Positions 8,039 to 17,393 of a DNA stretch of 50,077 nucleotides are shown piece by piece (the first letter of the stretch is position 1; every line of letters begins with the position of its first letter). The notes under the pieces were generated by a model. It was not told where the DNA came from, did no database searches, and saw only the letters and a program-made list of their open reading frames with translations. A program made the position numbers and the translations under genes. This DNA comes from Planctomycetota bacterium (GTDB taxonomy: Bacteria; Planctomycetota; Phycisphaerae; WQYP01): the NCBI GenBank assembly GCA_021808105.1, contig JAKBCC010000005.1, positions 1-50,077 of the forward strand. The letters are read 5' to 3'.

Positions 8039-8427
8039 GGCATAACACCTATTTTCCAAAACGCGGTGACTTCATCCACTTCCGGGCTTCCCCGTCGGCC
8101 GGACATGAGACCGCCGGCGCACATTTCGCACTGGTCCTTAGCCCGCTGGCTTATCAGAAAAAAACCGGAATGGCAATCGCGTTAATCGGCACAAGCAAAT
8201 TCAAACCCGAATCGCATCCGCGTTATGGAAATACGAAAGTGATTCCGTCCGGATTTATCCCTCCGACATGTAATAATCCCAGCGGAGCGGGAATCCTGTT
8301 TTGTGATGCGGTTCGCCAGATCGACTGGCGGGCACGATCCGCCGCCTATGCCGGCAAAGCATCCCCGGAGTTTGTTGAGGATGCGTTGGATCGGCTGCTG
8401 GCAATGATGGAAGATGATGGTGGGTAA
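8035..8427 (+). CDS. MazF/PemK-type endoribonuclease toxin
   Basis: 130 aa, starting at a GTG that overlaps the antitoxin stop (GTGA). PKRGDFIHFRASPSAGHETAGAHFALVLSP matches the MazF opening strand (family form RGDIVWVDFDPxxGxExxxxRPALV). IALIGTSKFK corresponds to the next strand, and the later region carrying the conserved Ser/Thr is recognisable but diverged. It is expected to cleave single-stranded RNA at specific sites and to be neutralised by the upstream MazE. Its stop overlaps the mfd start (TAATG), an unusual coupling of a toxin gene to a DNA-repair gene. Confidence 0.8.
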   Translation: MRHNTYFPKRGDFIHFRASPSAGHETAGAHFALVLSPLAYQKKTGMAIALIGTSKFKPESHPRYGNTKVIPSGFIPPTCNNPSGAGILFCDAVRQIDWRARSAAYAGKASPEFVEDALDRLLAMMEDDGG

Positions 8428-11400
8428 TGGACAAGTCTGTCCTTTCCGACATCCTGCGCGGTATGGCGGAATCGCCGGTTATTGCGCGTATGGTTGATGA
8501 ACTGTCCCGCAACCGCTACGTCGGTGCTACGGGGCAATGGGGGTCCTGCGCTTTGGCGGCCGCGGCTGCGATACAGGCGCACATGCAACGCAGTGTGCTG
8601 ATTGTCACAGCGCACCTGGATGATGCCGATGATGCGATTGATCAACTGGAATTTTTCCGACCGGGTTGCACGGCGCGTCTCTTTCCGGCATTCGAAGTGC
8701 TGCCCGGTGAATCCAGCATTTCCCATGAACTGATCGCGGAACGCCTGGCTCTGCTGGCGGATCTTGGCTCAGGGAAAACTGCGGATTTTTACGTTGCGCC
8801 CATTCAGGCGTTAATGCAGCCATGCCCCAATCCTGACCTGCTGGCCAAGCAACTGATTTCCCTGGTGCCGGGCGGAAAAATGGATCGCGATGGGCTGGTT
8901 CAATGGCTATCGGGAAATGGATATTCCCGCTTGGAAGCTGTTGAAAATCCGGGCGATTTTTCCGTGCGCGGCGATATTCTGGATGTCTGGGCCGCCGGGC
9001 GTCAGCAACCGGCCCGCCTTGATTTTTTCGGCGATCAAATTGAACGTATTCACAGTTTTGATCCTGAAACGCTGGGGCCGACGGATCCGATCGAGCTTCT
9101 GCGTATAAGCGCTTTGGAAAAGCAGGCCACCTGGCCGAAAGACCAGACGGTCAATTTTATTTCGGCGTTGCCGGAGGAAACGGTTATCTGGCTGATTGAG
9201 CCGCAGGAAATCCAGGAGCAGGGCCGCAGTTACATGGATCGTCTGCCGGATGGCCGGGGCATTTATCCGGCGGAGGCGATTTTTCGTCTGGCGCAGAATT
9301 TTGCGTGGGCGCAAATAAGGCAGTTTGGTCGTGATGATCGCACCACCATTGATCTGCCGTGTCGCTCGGTGGAACAATTTGATACCGAACCAGATGCGGC
9401 ACTGGCTGAATTGGCAGCCCTGGCTGCGGATAATCAGGTGTTTGTCGTGTGCCAGAATCCTTCCGAGCGCACGCGATTAACCGATCTGATCCATGTCAAA
9501 CATCCGGAAGTGCTGGATAAAATTTCCATTCCCGTAGGTGATCTGGCGGTGGGCTTTCGCTGGCAGCTTACCGGTGTAACGGAAAAAAAGACCGGTGCGG
9601 ATCATACACCCACCGATCAGCAGCACTGGCTGATTATGGTGGCACACCATGAATTGTTTCATCGCTATCATCAGCGGCGACGCCTGCGGGCCATTCAGGG
9701 TGCCCGGCCGATTGATCACTTTCTTGATTTGCAGGCAGGTGATTATGTGGTGCATGTGAATCATGGCATTGCGCAGTTTACCGCCATGACCACGTTGGCG
9801 CGCGATGGTCGGCAAGCGGAATACATGACGCTGGTATTTGCCCGCGAGGCGGTGCTGCATGTACCGATCACGCAGATTCATCTGGTGCAGAAATATGTCG
9901 GCGGCGCACAAGGCCGGCCGCCACTGTCTGTATTAGGCGGCACAAGCTGGAATAAACAAAAGGAAAAGGCTTCGGAAGCGGTTGAGAAAATGGCGGCCGA
10001 CATGCTGGAAGTGCAGGCGGCCAGGGAGGAATTTCCGGGCTTTGCCTACGGTGCGGACACCACCGATATGAAGGAATTTGAAAATTCATTCGCGTTTCAA
10101 GCCACGGAAGATCAGTTGCGCTGCATCGCGGAAATCAAGGAAGATTTGCAAAAAAAACGGCCCATGGATCGCCTGTTATGCGGGGACGTGGGCTACGGCA
10201 AAACGGAGTTGGCGATCCGCAGCGCGTTTAAAGTCTGTGAGGGCGGCAAACAGGTTGCCGTGCTGGCTCCCACCACCGTGCTGGTGGAACAGCATGAAGA
10301 GACTTTTCGTCAGCGTATGGCGGGGTATCCCTTTATTGTTGAAAGCGTATCGCGTTTTAAAACCAACAGCCAGATTCATGACATTCTGGATCGCACACGC
10401 AAAGGCAAGGTGGATGTTCTTATCGGCACGCATCGGTTGATCAGCAAAGATGTACAGTTCGCCGACCTTGGGCTGGTGGTTATTGATGAAGAGCAGCGCT
10501 TCGGGGTGGAAAATAAAGAACGCTTGAAAAAATTGCGGCTGACCGTGGACGTCCTGACCATGACCGCGACACCCATTCCCCGCACCTTGCACATGAGCCT
10601 GCTGGGCATACGGGATATTTCTAATCTCTCCACACCGCCGCGTGATCGGCGCAGCGTCGTGACGGAGGTAATGGGATGGGAAAGCGCCAGAATCAAACAG
10701 GCGCTGGAGCGCGAGCTGGCACGCGACGGGCAGATTTATTTTGTGCATAACCGCGTATGGAACATTGAATCTGTGGCGGACAAAATACGGCGGCTGGTAC
10801 CCAATGCCCGGATCGTCATTGGGCATGGCCAAATGCCGGACCATGAACTTGAACAGGTCATGCACACGTTTGTAAAGCGGGAAGCGGATATTCTGGTTTC
10901 CACAACCATTATTGAAAGCGGACTGGACATTCCCACCGCCAATACCATTTTCATTCATGAGGCGGAAAATTTTGGATTAAGCGATCTGCACCAGTTGCGG
11001 GGCCGCGTGGGCCGCTCGCGACACCGCGCCTATTGTTACCTGGTAATCAGCGAAAATAAAGCGTTAAGCGAATCGGCGGCTAAGCGGCTCAAAGCGATGG
11101 AGGAATACGCCTCACTGGGTGCGGGGTTCAAAATCGCCTTGCGCGATCTGGAAATTCGCGGCGCGGGCAATCTGCTGGGTGATGAGCAGTCTGGCCATAT
11201 TGCCGCCGTAGGGTATGAACTCTATTGCCAGTTGCTGGAAGAAGCGGTCAAACGGGTGAAAAATCAACCCATTGACCGGCCACCGGAGGTCAACATTGAC
11301 ATCGGTATTTCCGGAAGTTTTCCGCGCACGTATATCATGGCGGAAAAGCAGCGTATGGAACTCTACCGCCGATTGTCACGGTGCCACTCGATGGAGATTA

Positions 11401-11711
11401 TTGAAGCGTTGCGAAAAGACATCATCGACGCCTTCGGCCCATTGCCCAAAGCCGCGGAAACACTTTTCCAACTTACCGAATTACGCGTGCTGGCCGCCGC
11501 ATGGACGATCACCAACCTGATGAGCCAACCGCCGGATCTGGTCTTTGCCATGCAGGATATCTCCAAGCTGGGACCGCTATTAAGCAAGTCGCCGGGATCG
11601 CTGCGTCCGGTCGATCAGAAAGCCATTCACCTGCGGCTGCCCCCCAATTATTTTGAAGGCCAAACGCTGTTAAATGTTCTACGAAACCTGTTGGCCAACC
11701 CGCCACTTTAG
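8427..11711 (+). CDS. mfd: Transcription-repair coupling factor
   Basis: 1094 aa, close to the usual 1150. Mfd removes stalled RNA polymerase from DNA lesions and recruits UvrA. The domains are visible in order: a UvrB-like N-terminal module (to about residue 350); the RNA-polymerase interacting CarD-like domain around residue 430 (LQAGDYVVHVNHGIAQF); the translocase with Walker A CGDVGYGKTELA, DEEQ box VVIDEEQRFG and TATPIPRTL; then GRVGRSRHRAYCYL (motif VI); and the C-terminal TRCF domain. The start ATG overlaps the mazF stop, so it belongs to the mazEF operon. A shorter transcript from inside mazF cannot be excluded. Confidence 0.97.
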   Translation: MDKSVLSDILRGMAESPVIARMVDELSRNRYVGATGQWGSCALAAAAAIQAHMQRSVLIVTAHLDDADDAIDQLEFFRPGCTARLFPAFEVLPGESSISHELIAERLALLADLGSGKTADFYVAPIQALMQPCPNPDLLAKQLISLVPGGKMDRDGLVQWLSGNGYSRLEAVENPGDFSVRGDILDVWAAGRQQPARLDFFGDQIERIHSFDPETLGPTDPIELLRISALEKQATWPKDQTVNFISALPEETVIWLIEPQEIQEQGRSYMDRLPDGRGIYPAEAIFRLAQNFAWAQIRQFGRDDRTTIDLPCRSVEQFDTEPDAALAELAALAADNQVFVVCQNPSERTRLTDLIHVKHPEVLDKISIPVGDLAVGFRWQLTGVTEKKTGADHTPTDQQHWLIMVAHHELFHRYHQRRRLRAIQGARPIDHFLDLQAGDYVVHVNHGIAQFTAMTTLARDGRQAEYMTLVFAREAVLHVPITQIHLVQKYVGGAQGRPPLSVLGGTSWNKQKEKASEAVEKMAADMLEVQAAREEFPGFAYGADTTDMKEFENSFAFQATEDQLRCIAEIKEDLQKKRPMDRLLCGDVGYGKTELAIRSAFKVCEGGKQVAVLAPTTVLVEQHEETFRQRMAGYPFIVESVSRFKTNSQIHDILDRTRKGKVDVLIGTHRLISKDVQFADLGLVVIDEEQRFGVENKERLKKLRLTVDVLTMTATPIPRTLHMSLLGIRDISNLSTPPRDRRSVVTEVMGWESARIKQALERELARDGQIYFVHNRVWNIESVADKIRRLVPNARIVIGHGQMPDHELEQVMHTFVKREADILVSTTIIESGLDIPTANTIFIHEAENFGLSDLHQLRGRVGRSRHRAYCYLVISENKALSESAAKRLKAMEEYASLGAGFKIALRDLEIRGAGNLLGDEQSGHIAAVGYELYCQLLEEAVKRVKNQPIDRPPEVNIDIGISGSFPRTYIMAEKQRMELYRRLSRCHSMEIIEALRKDIIDAFGPLPKAAETLFQLTELRVLAAAWTITNLMSQPPDLVFAMQDISKLGPLLSKSPGSLRPVDQKAIHLRLPPNYFEGQTLLNVLRNLLANPPL

Positions 11712-11766
11712 CGGCGTAAAATGTGTCGCTTTCGGGTAACAGGTCCTGCATGGGCGTATTGATTTC

Positions 11767-11810
11767 CTGTCGCATCGTGGCTTTGAGTGACAGGCGTACG
11801 CCTGCGACAG
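11767..11810 (+). terminator. Hairpin after mfd, possible terminator
   Basis: CTGTCGCA and TGCGACAG form the base, and CAGGCGTACGCCTG nests inside. There is no clear T-run, so termination is uncertain. The rest of the 250-bp gap holds a TATAAT at 11876-11881, without a good -35, which may serve the next gene. Confidence 0.35.
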
Positions 11811-11960
11811 TATGCTACATCATGCGGGAATACTGCAATCAATATTGTGGTCAGGCGCACCGGGGGACGTTCGGTTATAATTGATTTAGCGAAGCGTGTG
11901 TCCCTGTCAGAAGTTGCTGACGGTTGATCCAATGTGAAGAGTAGTACCCACAGGAGCACC

Positions 11961-13079
11961 ATGATGCTGAAGTCGATCAAAATAGAAAACTTCCGGGGGT
12001 TAAAACGTCTTGAAATCACTGACTTCAGTACCATTAATATCTTCGTGGGAAGCAACGGATCGGGCAAGACCAGCGTGCTTGAGGCATTGGCCGTTCTTGG
12101 CTCACCGGGCAATCCTCACCTGCTTTCCAATTTGGCTGCATGGCGCGAAATGGGGCCGATGAATATCCAGGTTGATTATCCGCTGCGCTCGTTTTTCCGT
12201 GAGCTTAATTCCGGGATCGAGATAAAGTTGTCAGCTGCTACCGAGAAGGGGATCCAGCGGCTGTCGATTACGGGGCAGCAATCGGATATCTCCCGCCTTA
12301 ACGAGCCGGAATTTAACACGAAATCGGTGACAGGCACAATGCAGGAGATCGAAGGCGCGGCCGCTACTTTTCGTCGATCAGCCGAACTTCCTTTCGCTGA
12401 CGGAAATAAAATCGCCGGAGTCAGTTACCATTTTACTGACGAAGAAGGAACTTCGGCCATGGCGAGTGCGACATTGGTTCCAGTTGGTTTACAAGGGGTA
12501 GTTCAGAACGTACCCCGGGCACTGGGTGTGTTTTACATCCAGGGTCGGCGAGCAAGCAGCGTACTGGAAACAGCGGAAGCAATTACCAGGATTACTGAAG
12601 CCGGAGAGGAACAACCGTTTCTTCAAGTGATTCGGGCAATCGAGCCGCGGTGCAAATCCATTCAGGTCGGTTTTCTGGGCGGTCAAACTATTCTCCTTGC
12701 CGACGTCGGTGGGCCAAAACGCTTGTCCATATCCCTGCTTGGCGACGGGTTTTGCCGAGCCTGCTTGATCGCAACAGGCTTGGTTACAAACGGTCCAAAA
12801 CTCATCATCGTTGATGATATCGACGCCGGTCTGCACCACAACGCCATGGAAAATCTCTGGCGGGCCATTTTCCAAATATGCCAGAATCGCGGTATTCAAA
12901 TTTGTTGCAGTACCCATAATGAGGAAATGCTGCATGCTGCGGTGGCGGCCCTCGCGGAATCTCCGGAAAGCCTGAGGCTTATTCGGATAGATCGAGGGAA
13001 GGACGGCAGCGTCAGTTCGGAAAATTACGATTTCATCCATGCGCAGATCGCCAGTCGAAACGGAATAGAGGTTCGCTGA
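11961..13079 (+). CDS. AAA/ABC-type ATPase of the OLD/RecF-like group
   Basis: 372 aa from the ATG at 11961, which has CAGGAG just upstream; the track start at 11934 is a GTG. The N-terminus MLKSIKIENFRGLKRLEI and Walker A GSNGSGKTS are typical of SMC-like AAA ATPases (AAA_15/AAA_21). LLGDGFCR resembles an ABC signature, LIIVDDIDAGLHH is Walker B, and CCSTHNEEML holds the switch His. A variable insert lies between about residues 100 and 230. It is linked by an ATGA overlap to a TOPRIM-like protein. Such pairs occur in anti-phage systems such as PARIS, and the same two modules are fused in OLD nucleases and GajA. Role inferred. Confidence 0.75.
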   Translation: MMLKSIKIENFRGLKRLEITDFSTINIFVGSNGSGKTSVLEALAVLGSPGNPHLLSNLAAWREMGPMNIQVDYPLRSFFRELNSGIEIKLSAATEKGIQRLSITGQQSDISRLNEPEFNTKSVTGTMQEIEGAAATFRRSAELPFADGNKIAGVSYHFTDEEGTSAMASATLVPVGLQGVVQNVPRALGVFYIQGRRASSVLETAEAITRITEAGEEQPFLQVIRAIEPRCKSIQVGFLGGQTILLADVGGPKRLSISLLGDGFCRACLIATGLVTNGPKLIIVDDIDAGLHHNAMENLWRAIFQICQNRGIQICCSTHNEEMLHAAVAALAESPESLRLIRIDRGKDGSVSSENYDFIHAQIASRNGIEVR

Positions 13080-13747
13080 TGAGTCCCTCCCGCAAACCTG
13101 GATTTGCACCTGCTGCCGACAAACCCGTTCTCCTTTTGGTCGAGGGAGCTGATGCGTTCTATTTTGTACTTTCACCGTTTCTATCCAAAAAGGAATTTGC
13201 CGGCATACACCTATATGATTTTGGGTCCGTCAGTGAGTTAAAACTGCAGATGGAGACGCTGGTTAAAGCACCCCGTTTCAAGGAATGTATAAAAGCGATT
13301 GGAGTGATGCGCGATGCGGAAGATAACGTGGAAAGCGCGATCTCTTCAGTTTGCGGAGCGTTTCAGAACGCTGGGATTAAAGCTTCGAAACTTGCAGGGG
13401 AGGTCCGACCGGGCGATCCGGCCTGCGGATTCCACCTTTTTCCGGATAACGGCAATCCCGGTTGTCTGGAAAATGCCTGCCTCCGTGCCTATGGCAATTC
13501 ACGGGACTTGGACTGCGCGCAGGATTTTCTGAACTGCGCGAAGCGAGTGGATAGAAGCCCTAACTGGCGGGCCAAGGCCTTGGTGCACGCGCTGATCGCC
13601 ATTGGTGAAAGCCCGGAGTTGACGCTCGGCGATAGCGCAAAAACTGGTATGTGGGCTTCCGAGTCTCCTGCGTTGATCCTGATCGAGAGTTTCTTGCGGC
13701 ATCTGTGCAACGCGGCGAAATCGCAGCGTAGCATGGGAACAGAATAG
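13079..13747 (+). CDS. TOPRIM-like protein, DUF3226 type, partner of the ATPase
   Basis: 222 aa. PVLLLVEGADAFYF near residue 20 carries the conserved Glu of a TOPRIM fold. AIGVMRDAEDNVESA near residue 80 carries the D-x-E-D acidic cluster expected to bind metal. This organisation matches DUF3226 proteins as I remember them. The C-terminal part (RAKALVHALIAIGESPELTLG...) fits the same family, with SPALILIESFLRHL near the end. The start ATG overlaps the ATPase stop, so the two are co-translated. It is a likely nuclease or effector of a two-gene module. No transposase or integrase flanks the pair. Confidence 0.65.
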   Translation: MSPSRKPGFAPAADKPVLLLVEGADAFYFVLSPFLSKKEFAGIHLYDFGSVSELKLQMETLVKAPRFKECIKAIGVMRDAEDNVESAISSVCGAFQNAGIKASKLAGEVRPGDPACGFHLFPDNGNPGCLENACLRAYGNSRDLDCAQDFLNCAKRVDRSPNWRAKALVHALIAIGESPELTLGDSAKTGMWASESPALILIESFLRHLCNAAKSQRSMGTE

Positions 13748-13816
13748 TTTCGGCGGCAAGATTCTTTATTGCTTTTTCTGGCAGTTAATTATCTAACTGT
13801 CCCTAAGGTAGGCCAC

Positions 13817-14833
13817 ATGATTGTTACGGTTCAAATTGATGCCCAGCAGCGGATGGGGTTGTATGGTACGGCGGATCGGAATTTGAAAACGCTGCGCGAA
13901 GTGCTGGGTGTCACGCTGGTGGCGCGCGATGACCAACTTAAAATCAGCGGTGAGCCGGCTGCGGTGGAACACTGCGTGGCAACATTGCATCAGATGCGAC
14001 GATTGCTTAGGGAGCACCGGTCTTTGAATCAGGAACATATTGCGTCCGCAATTCGCCTTGCGGCACCGGAAACGCACGCGCAGCATCCGCCGCTTTTGGA
14101 TGTCACGGTCAGTGGCCGAGCGATTGAACCGCGCACGGCGGGTCAGCGGCATTATGTCAACGCCATGCTTGAACATGATCTGGTCTTTTGTGCCGGGCCG
14201 GCGGGCACGGGAAAAACTTTTCTGGCGGTGGCGCTGGCGGTGAGCATGTTGCGGCAAAATAAAGTGCGTCGGCTGGTGCTGGTACGGCCCGCAGTGGAGG
14301 CCGGTGAAAAGCTGGGTTTCCTGCCCGGTGATATTCAGGCCAAAGTCAATCCGTATTTGCGACCTCTGCTGGATGCTCTGCACGATATGATGCCTTATGA
14401 GCAGATTCGGCGATTCATGGCCAATGACATGATTGAACTGGCTCCGCTGGCCTACATGCGCGGCCGCACGCTTAATGAAAGCATCGTCCTGTTGGATGAA
14501 GCGCAAAATACCACGCCCGCCCAAATGCTCATGTTCCTCACGCGCCTGGGCGAAGGCAGCAAAATGGTGGTCACCGGCGACCCAACACAGGTGGATTTAG
14601 AGCCGGGACAGATCAGCGGCTTAGTCGATGCGCATCGTAAACTTTCCGGAGTCAAGGGTGTAGCATTTATTGAGCTGGGCCGATCCGATATTGTGCGACA
14701 TCGACTGGTACAGAACATTGTTCAAGCGTACAACCGTGAAACCGCCGTCCCGGCCAAGCGCCCCATCGCCGCAACCGGCAGGGCAGAAGCCGCAACGGAC
14801 GCACGCATCGCACCGCCCCCCGAACCGGCATAA
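13817..14833 (+). CDS. PhoH-family ATPase
   Basis: About 338 aa from the ATG at 13817 (MIVTVQIDAQQRMG), chosen because AAGGTAGG precedes it; the track start at 13769 lies outside the domain. The small N-terminal KH-like region (to about residue 100) is followed by TAGQRHYVNAML, Walker A FCAGPAGTGKTFLA, RPAVEAGEKLGFLPGD and Walker B IVLLDEAQN. MVVTGDPTQVDL is the PhoH family signature. PhoH-like proteins are ATPases thought to act in RNA metabolism, often next to ybeY, which is not present here. It converges on the BshC-like gene with a gap of under 30 bp. Confidence 0.9.
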   Translation: MIVTVQIDAQQRMGLYGTADRNLKTLREVLGVTLVARDDQLKISGEPAAVEHCVATLHQMRRLLREHRSLNQEHIASAIRLAAPETHAQHPPLLDVTVSGRAIEPRTAGQRHYVNAMLEHDLVFCAGPAGTGKTFLAVALAVSMLRQNKVRRLVLVRPAVEAGEKLGFLPGDIQAKVNPYLRPLLDALHDMMPYEQIRRFMANDMIELAPLAYMRGRTLNESIVLLDEAQNTTPAQMLMFLTRLGEGSKMVVTGDPTQVDLEPGQISGLVDAHRKLSGVKGVAFIELGRSDIVRHRLVQNIVQAYNRETAVPAKRPIAATGRAEAATDARIAPPPEPA

Positions 14834-14862
14834 ATGAATTAAGCTGTGGGTTCCCAAGCGAC

Positions 14863-16539
14863 CTAAGCTTGAACCCGTGACTGAATTTCCGCAATAAGTT
14901 CCTGCAACGATGCCCGCGGGTGCAGAGCAATAAAATATTCGCGCCAGGAAGCCACCGCCACATTGCTCTGTATTACTTCCGCCTCGCGCATGTGCTGGTC
15001 CAAGGCGTCAACCTGCGGCTGAAACATCGCCAGCAACTGCGCATTGATTTCTTGAAGATCCTGGAACTTGGCGCGGCGCTGCAACCAATGTTCACCGCGC
15101 CGGCGGTGGTTTTGTCGGTCTTCACCCAATGATCGCGCAACAGCGGAAATAAGATCACGTCGCTGATGGACCGCGCCCAAGGCTTTGTCGGTAAGAGCCG
15201 CCAGCGGTACCAGAAGTTCTGGATTCGATCTCACATGATGGCGCTGCCATTTTAATTGCGGAATGTCGGCTTGCTGCACATCCATCTCCTGTGCCAGAGG
15301 AAGCAGCCAACCTGCGGAGGCACAGCCATAAGCGGGACGGACGCCGAAAAGCTGATCCATTATCCGATCCGTCATTTGGTCATATAACGCTCCGCCGATT
15401 CCATGAATAAAGACATCGGAAAGCAATAATCGCACAAACATCGTCAGCGTCAGCGCCCGGGGCCGGAGATTTAAGCCTGCCTCCGCCAACCGCTGACACA
15501 AAAGTTTACCGCCAGCCGGTAATGGGCCATCCATCAAATCCGCAACGTCAATACGCCGAGATTCAAGCTGCAAATACAAGCCGTTGTTCTGTTGCAGTAC
15601 CAGCCGCTGGCGTGGTTGGTCGTTGCCATAAATCCAGAAGGGGAGTTCAAGTTCGTTTGTGGTAACAGCAAGGTTGGGCATGGGGCGGCCGGGATTGACG
15701 ATGCGATTTTCAGCGCGGTATTGATCCAGCGCGGTATTATAAATATTACACCAGTTGCGAGACTGGCGCAGCCACAGCAGCGCAAAGCCGTGCCACGCCA
15801 CGCCGGAACATAAGTAACTGCATGGCACATGCTGCACGTCTATGCCGAAAGAGTTTTCAAAAGTTCTCCGGGAGCGGCTCATCCAACGCACGTAATGTGA
15901 ATCAGAATCCTGCCGCAGAACATGCGTAAAATCCCCCATCGCGTCGGTTTGGATCAGGGGAAATTGCTCAAGCGTGTGCAGCCACTGCGTCTTTTGTTCG
16001 CCTTGCGGTGCGGATAGGAATTCAGCCGGCAGGGCAGACGCCTCAGCCCATGTTACCGTCTTTTTTTCCAGGCGGGGGCCGTTCCAATGCGGCACGGCGA
16101 ATCCCAGATGATCGACGGTGTCATGATCCACCAGTAAGTCAATGGCCAATCCTCCGCTCCGGGCTGCCAGCGCATGCGCCAAAATGACCTTGCTCCAGAC
16201 GCCGGGATGATAAAACTCCACCTGATGCCCGGTGATAACCCATGGCTTGTTCTGCGAATCCGCGGGGGGCACCGGAAAGCCGGTCTCCTGTGCAAACCAA
16301 ACCATCGCCCGCATCAGTTCCTGTCGCGCCAGGCGTGCAAGGGAAGCGATTTCCGAATCAGAAGCAGCGGCACCGCGGGTGTGGAATGTTGCAGAGGTTG
16401 CCAGAAAATCCGCGAGTTGTCTGGCGGGTGGCTCAATAAGAATGTCATGATGCCGGCGTGGCACGATGATGGCCGCCGGATTGGGAGCAAGGGTTGCCGG
16501 CGCGGACGAAAAAGGGCGTAATTCAGCGGGCGTTTCCAT
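14863..16539 (-). CDS. BshC-like protein, possible cysteine-adding enzyme
   Basis: 558 aa, similar in length to BshC, which joins cysteine to glucosaminyl-malate in bacillithiol synthesis. Parallels are VITGHQVEFYHPGVWSK, where BshC has VVTGQQ, and LLVDHDTVDH, where BshC has an ATEDHD-type motif. A long helical region near the C-terminus contains LQEINAQLLAMFQPQV. The match is weak enough that it may be a related family with another substrate. No bshA or bshB gene is in the window. It is the last gene of a probable minus-strand operon with cupin, RdgB and GT2, with gaps of 27 to 83 bp. Confidence 0.5.
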   Translation of the reverse strand: METPAELRPFSSAPATLAPNPAAIIVPRRHHDILIEPPARQLADFLATSATFHTRGAAASDSEIASLARLARQELMRAMVWFAQETGFPVPPADSQNKPWVITGHQVEFYHPGVWSKVILAHALAARSGGLAIDLLVDHDTVDHLGFAVPHWNGPRLEKKTVTWAEASALPAEFLSAPQGEQKTQWLHTLEQFPLIQTDAMGDFTHVLRQDSDSHYVRWMSRSRRTFENSFGIDVQHVPCSYLCSGVAWHGFALLWLRQSRNWCNIYNTALDQYRAENRIVNPGRPMPNLAVTTNELELPFWIYGNDQPRQRLVLQQNNGLYLQLESRRIDVADLMDGPLPAGGKLLCQRLAEAGLNLRPRALTLTMFVRLLLSDVFIHGIGGALYDQMTDRIMDQLFGVRPAYGCASAGWLLPLAQEMDVQQADIPQLKWQRHHVRSNPELLVPLAALTDKALGAVHQRRDLISAVARSLGEDRQNHRRRGEHWLQRRAKFQDLQEINAQLLAMFQPQVDALDQHMREAEVIQSNVAVASWREYFIALHPRASLQELIAEIQSRVQA

Positions 16540-16622
16540 GCGATATCTTGATTCCTCTTATGGAAACATACGCGCCGGCAATGAATAATTCAAATCGTTC
16601 GCCGTTAAATGGAACGTCAATC

Positions 16623-17348
16623 TTATCCCGCCGCCAGTGTTTGTCGGCATTCGCTGGAATGCAAGGTACGGAAGAAGACGTTGAGATAATGTCGCAGTCG
16701 GTGATTGGGATTATCCAGCCGGCCGCCGAAGTGCCGATTGGGATCGTTGTAAATCAGGCGGATGGGCAATTCAGAAACACGCAGCGAAGCTTGTGCCGCA
16801 CGCACCCAGAATTCCAGGGGGAAGGCATACCCGGTTTCACAAAGTTCCAGTTTTTCCATTGCGGAAACGCGGTGGGCCTTAAAGCCGCAGAAGCTGTCCG
16901 TGAGATTCAGATTCAGATTGCGATTAATGACTTCTGTGATCAGATGATTGATCAACCGCCGATCCATGGGTGGTTCATCTTTCCGCGATTTGGTAAGCAG
17001 GTAGCGTGACCCGCTGATAATATCGGCATCATCCGCTTGCGCGGCGGCGATAAATTCCGGCAGCGCCGCCGGCTCATGCTGTTCATCGCAATCCATTGTT
17101 ATAACCCAGTCGTAACCATGCTGGGATGAATAATCAAAGGCATCAATCAAACTTTGTCCATACCCCATATTCCGGCGATGGTGCAAGACGGAAATATCGG
17201 ACATTGAACGGAGAATTTCCGGCGTGGCGTCCGTGGAGCCATCATCAATGACCAGTACATCCGCAGTTGTGTGCAGACTGATTTCCCCCAGCACCTTACG
17301 CAGGTAGCGCTGTTCGTTAAAGACCGGAATGGCAATAAGCGTTTTCAT
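16623..17348 (-). CDS. Family 2 glycosyltransferase, polyprenyl-phosphate sugar synthase-like
   Basis: 241 aa from MKTLIAIPVFNE; a second ATG three codons upstream is possible. The GT-A fold is clear: VLVIDDGSTDATPEIL, then HRRNMGYGQSLIDAF, then WVITMDCDEQHEP with the D-x-D metal-binding motif. SGSRYL and NLTDSFCGFKAHR follow, typical of dolichyl-phosphate mannose synthase-like enzymes without membrane segments. It probably transfers a nucleotide sugar to a lipid carrier. That product could feed the GT-C enzyme at 1.9 kb, though this link is speculative. Confidence 0.85.
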   Translation of the reverse strand: MKTLIAIPVFNEQRYLRKVLGEISLHTTADVLVIDDGSTDATPEILRSMSDISVLHHRRNMGYGQSLIDAFDYSSQHGYDWVITMDCDEQHEPAALPEFIAAAQADDADIISGSRYLLTKSRKDEPPMDRRLINHLITEVINRNLNLNLTDSFCGFKAHRVSAMEKLELCETGYAFPLEFWVRAAQASLRVSELPIRLIYNDPNRHFGGRLDNPNHRLRHYLNVFFRTLHSSECRQTLAAG

Positions 17349-17393
17349 CGTCCGCATTTCTCAATGCAAATAGTAGGCTGCTAAACCAAGATG

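Noticed and set aside
10176-10958. 260-aa ORF antisense to mfd
   Set aside because: Shadow of the mfd helicase domain with no family features.
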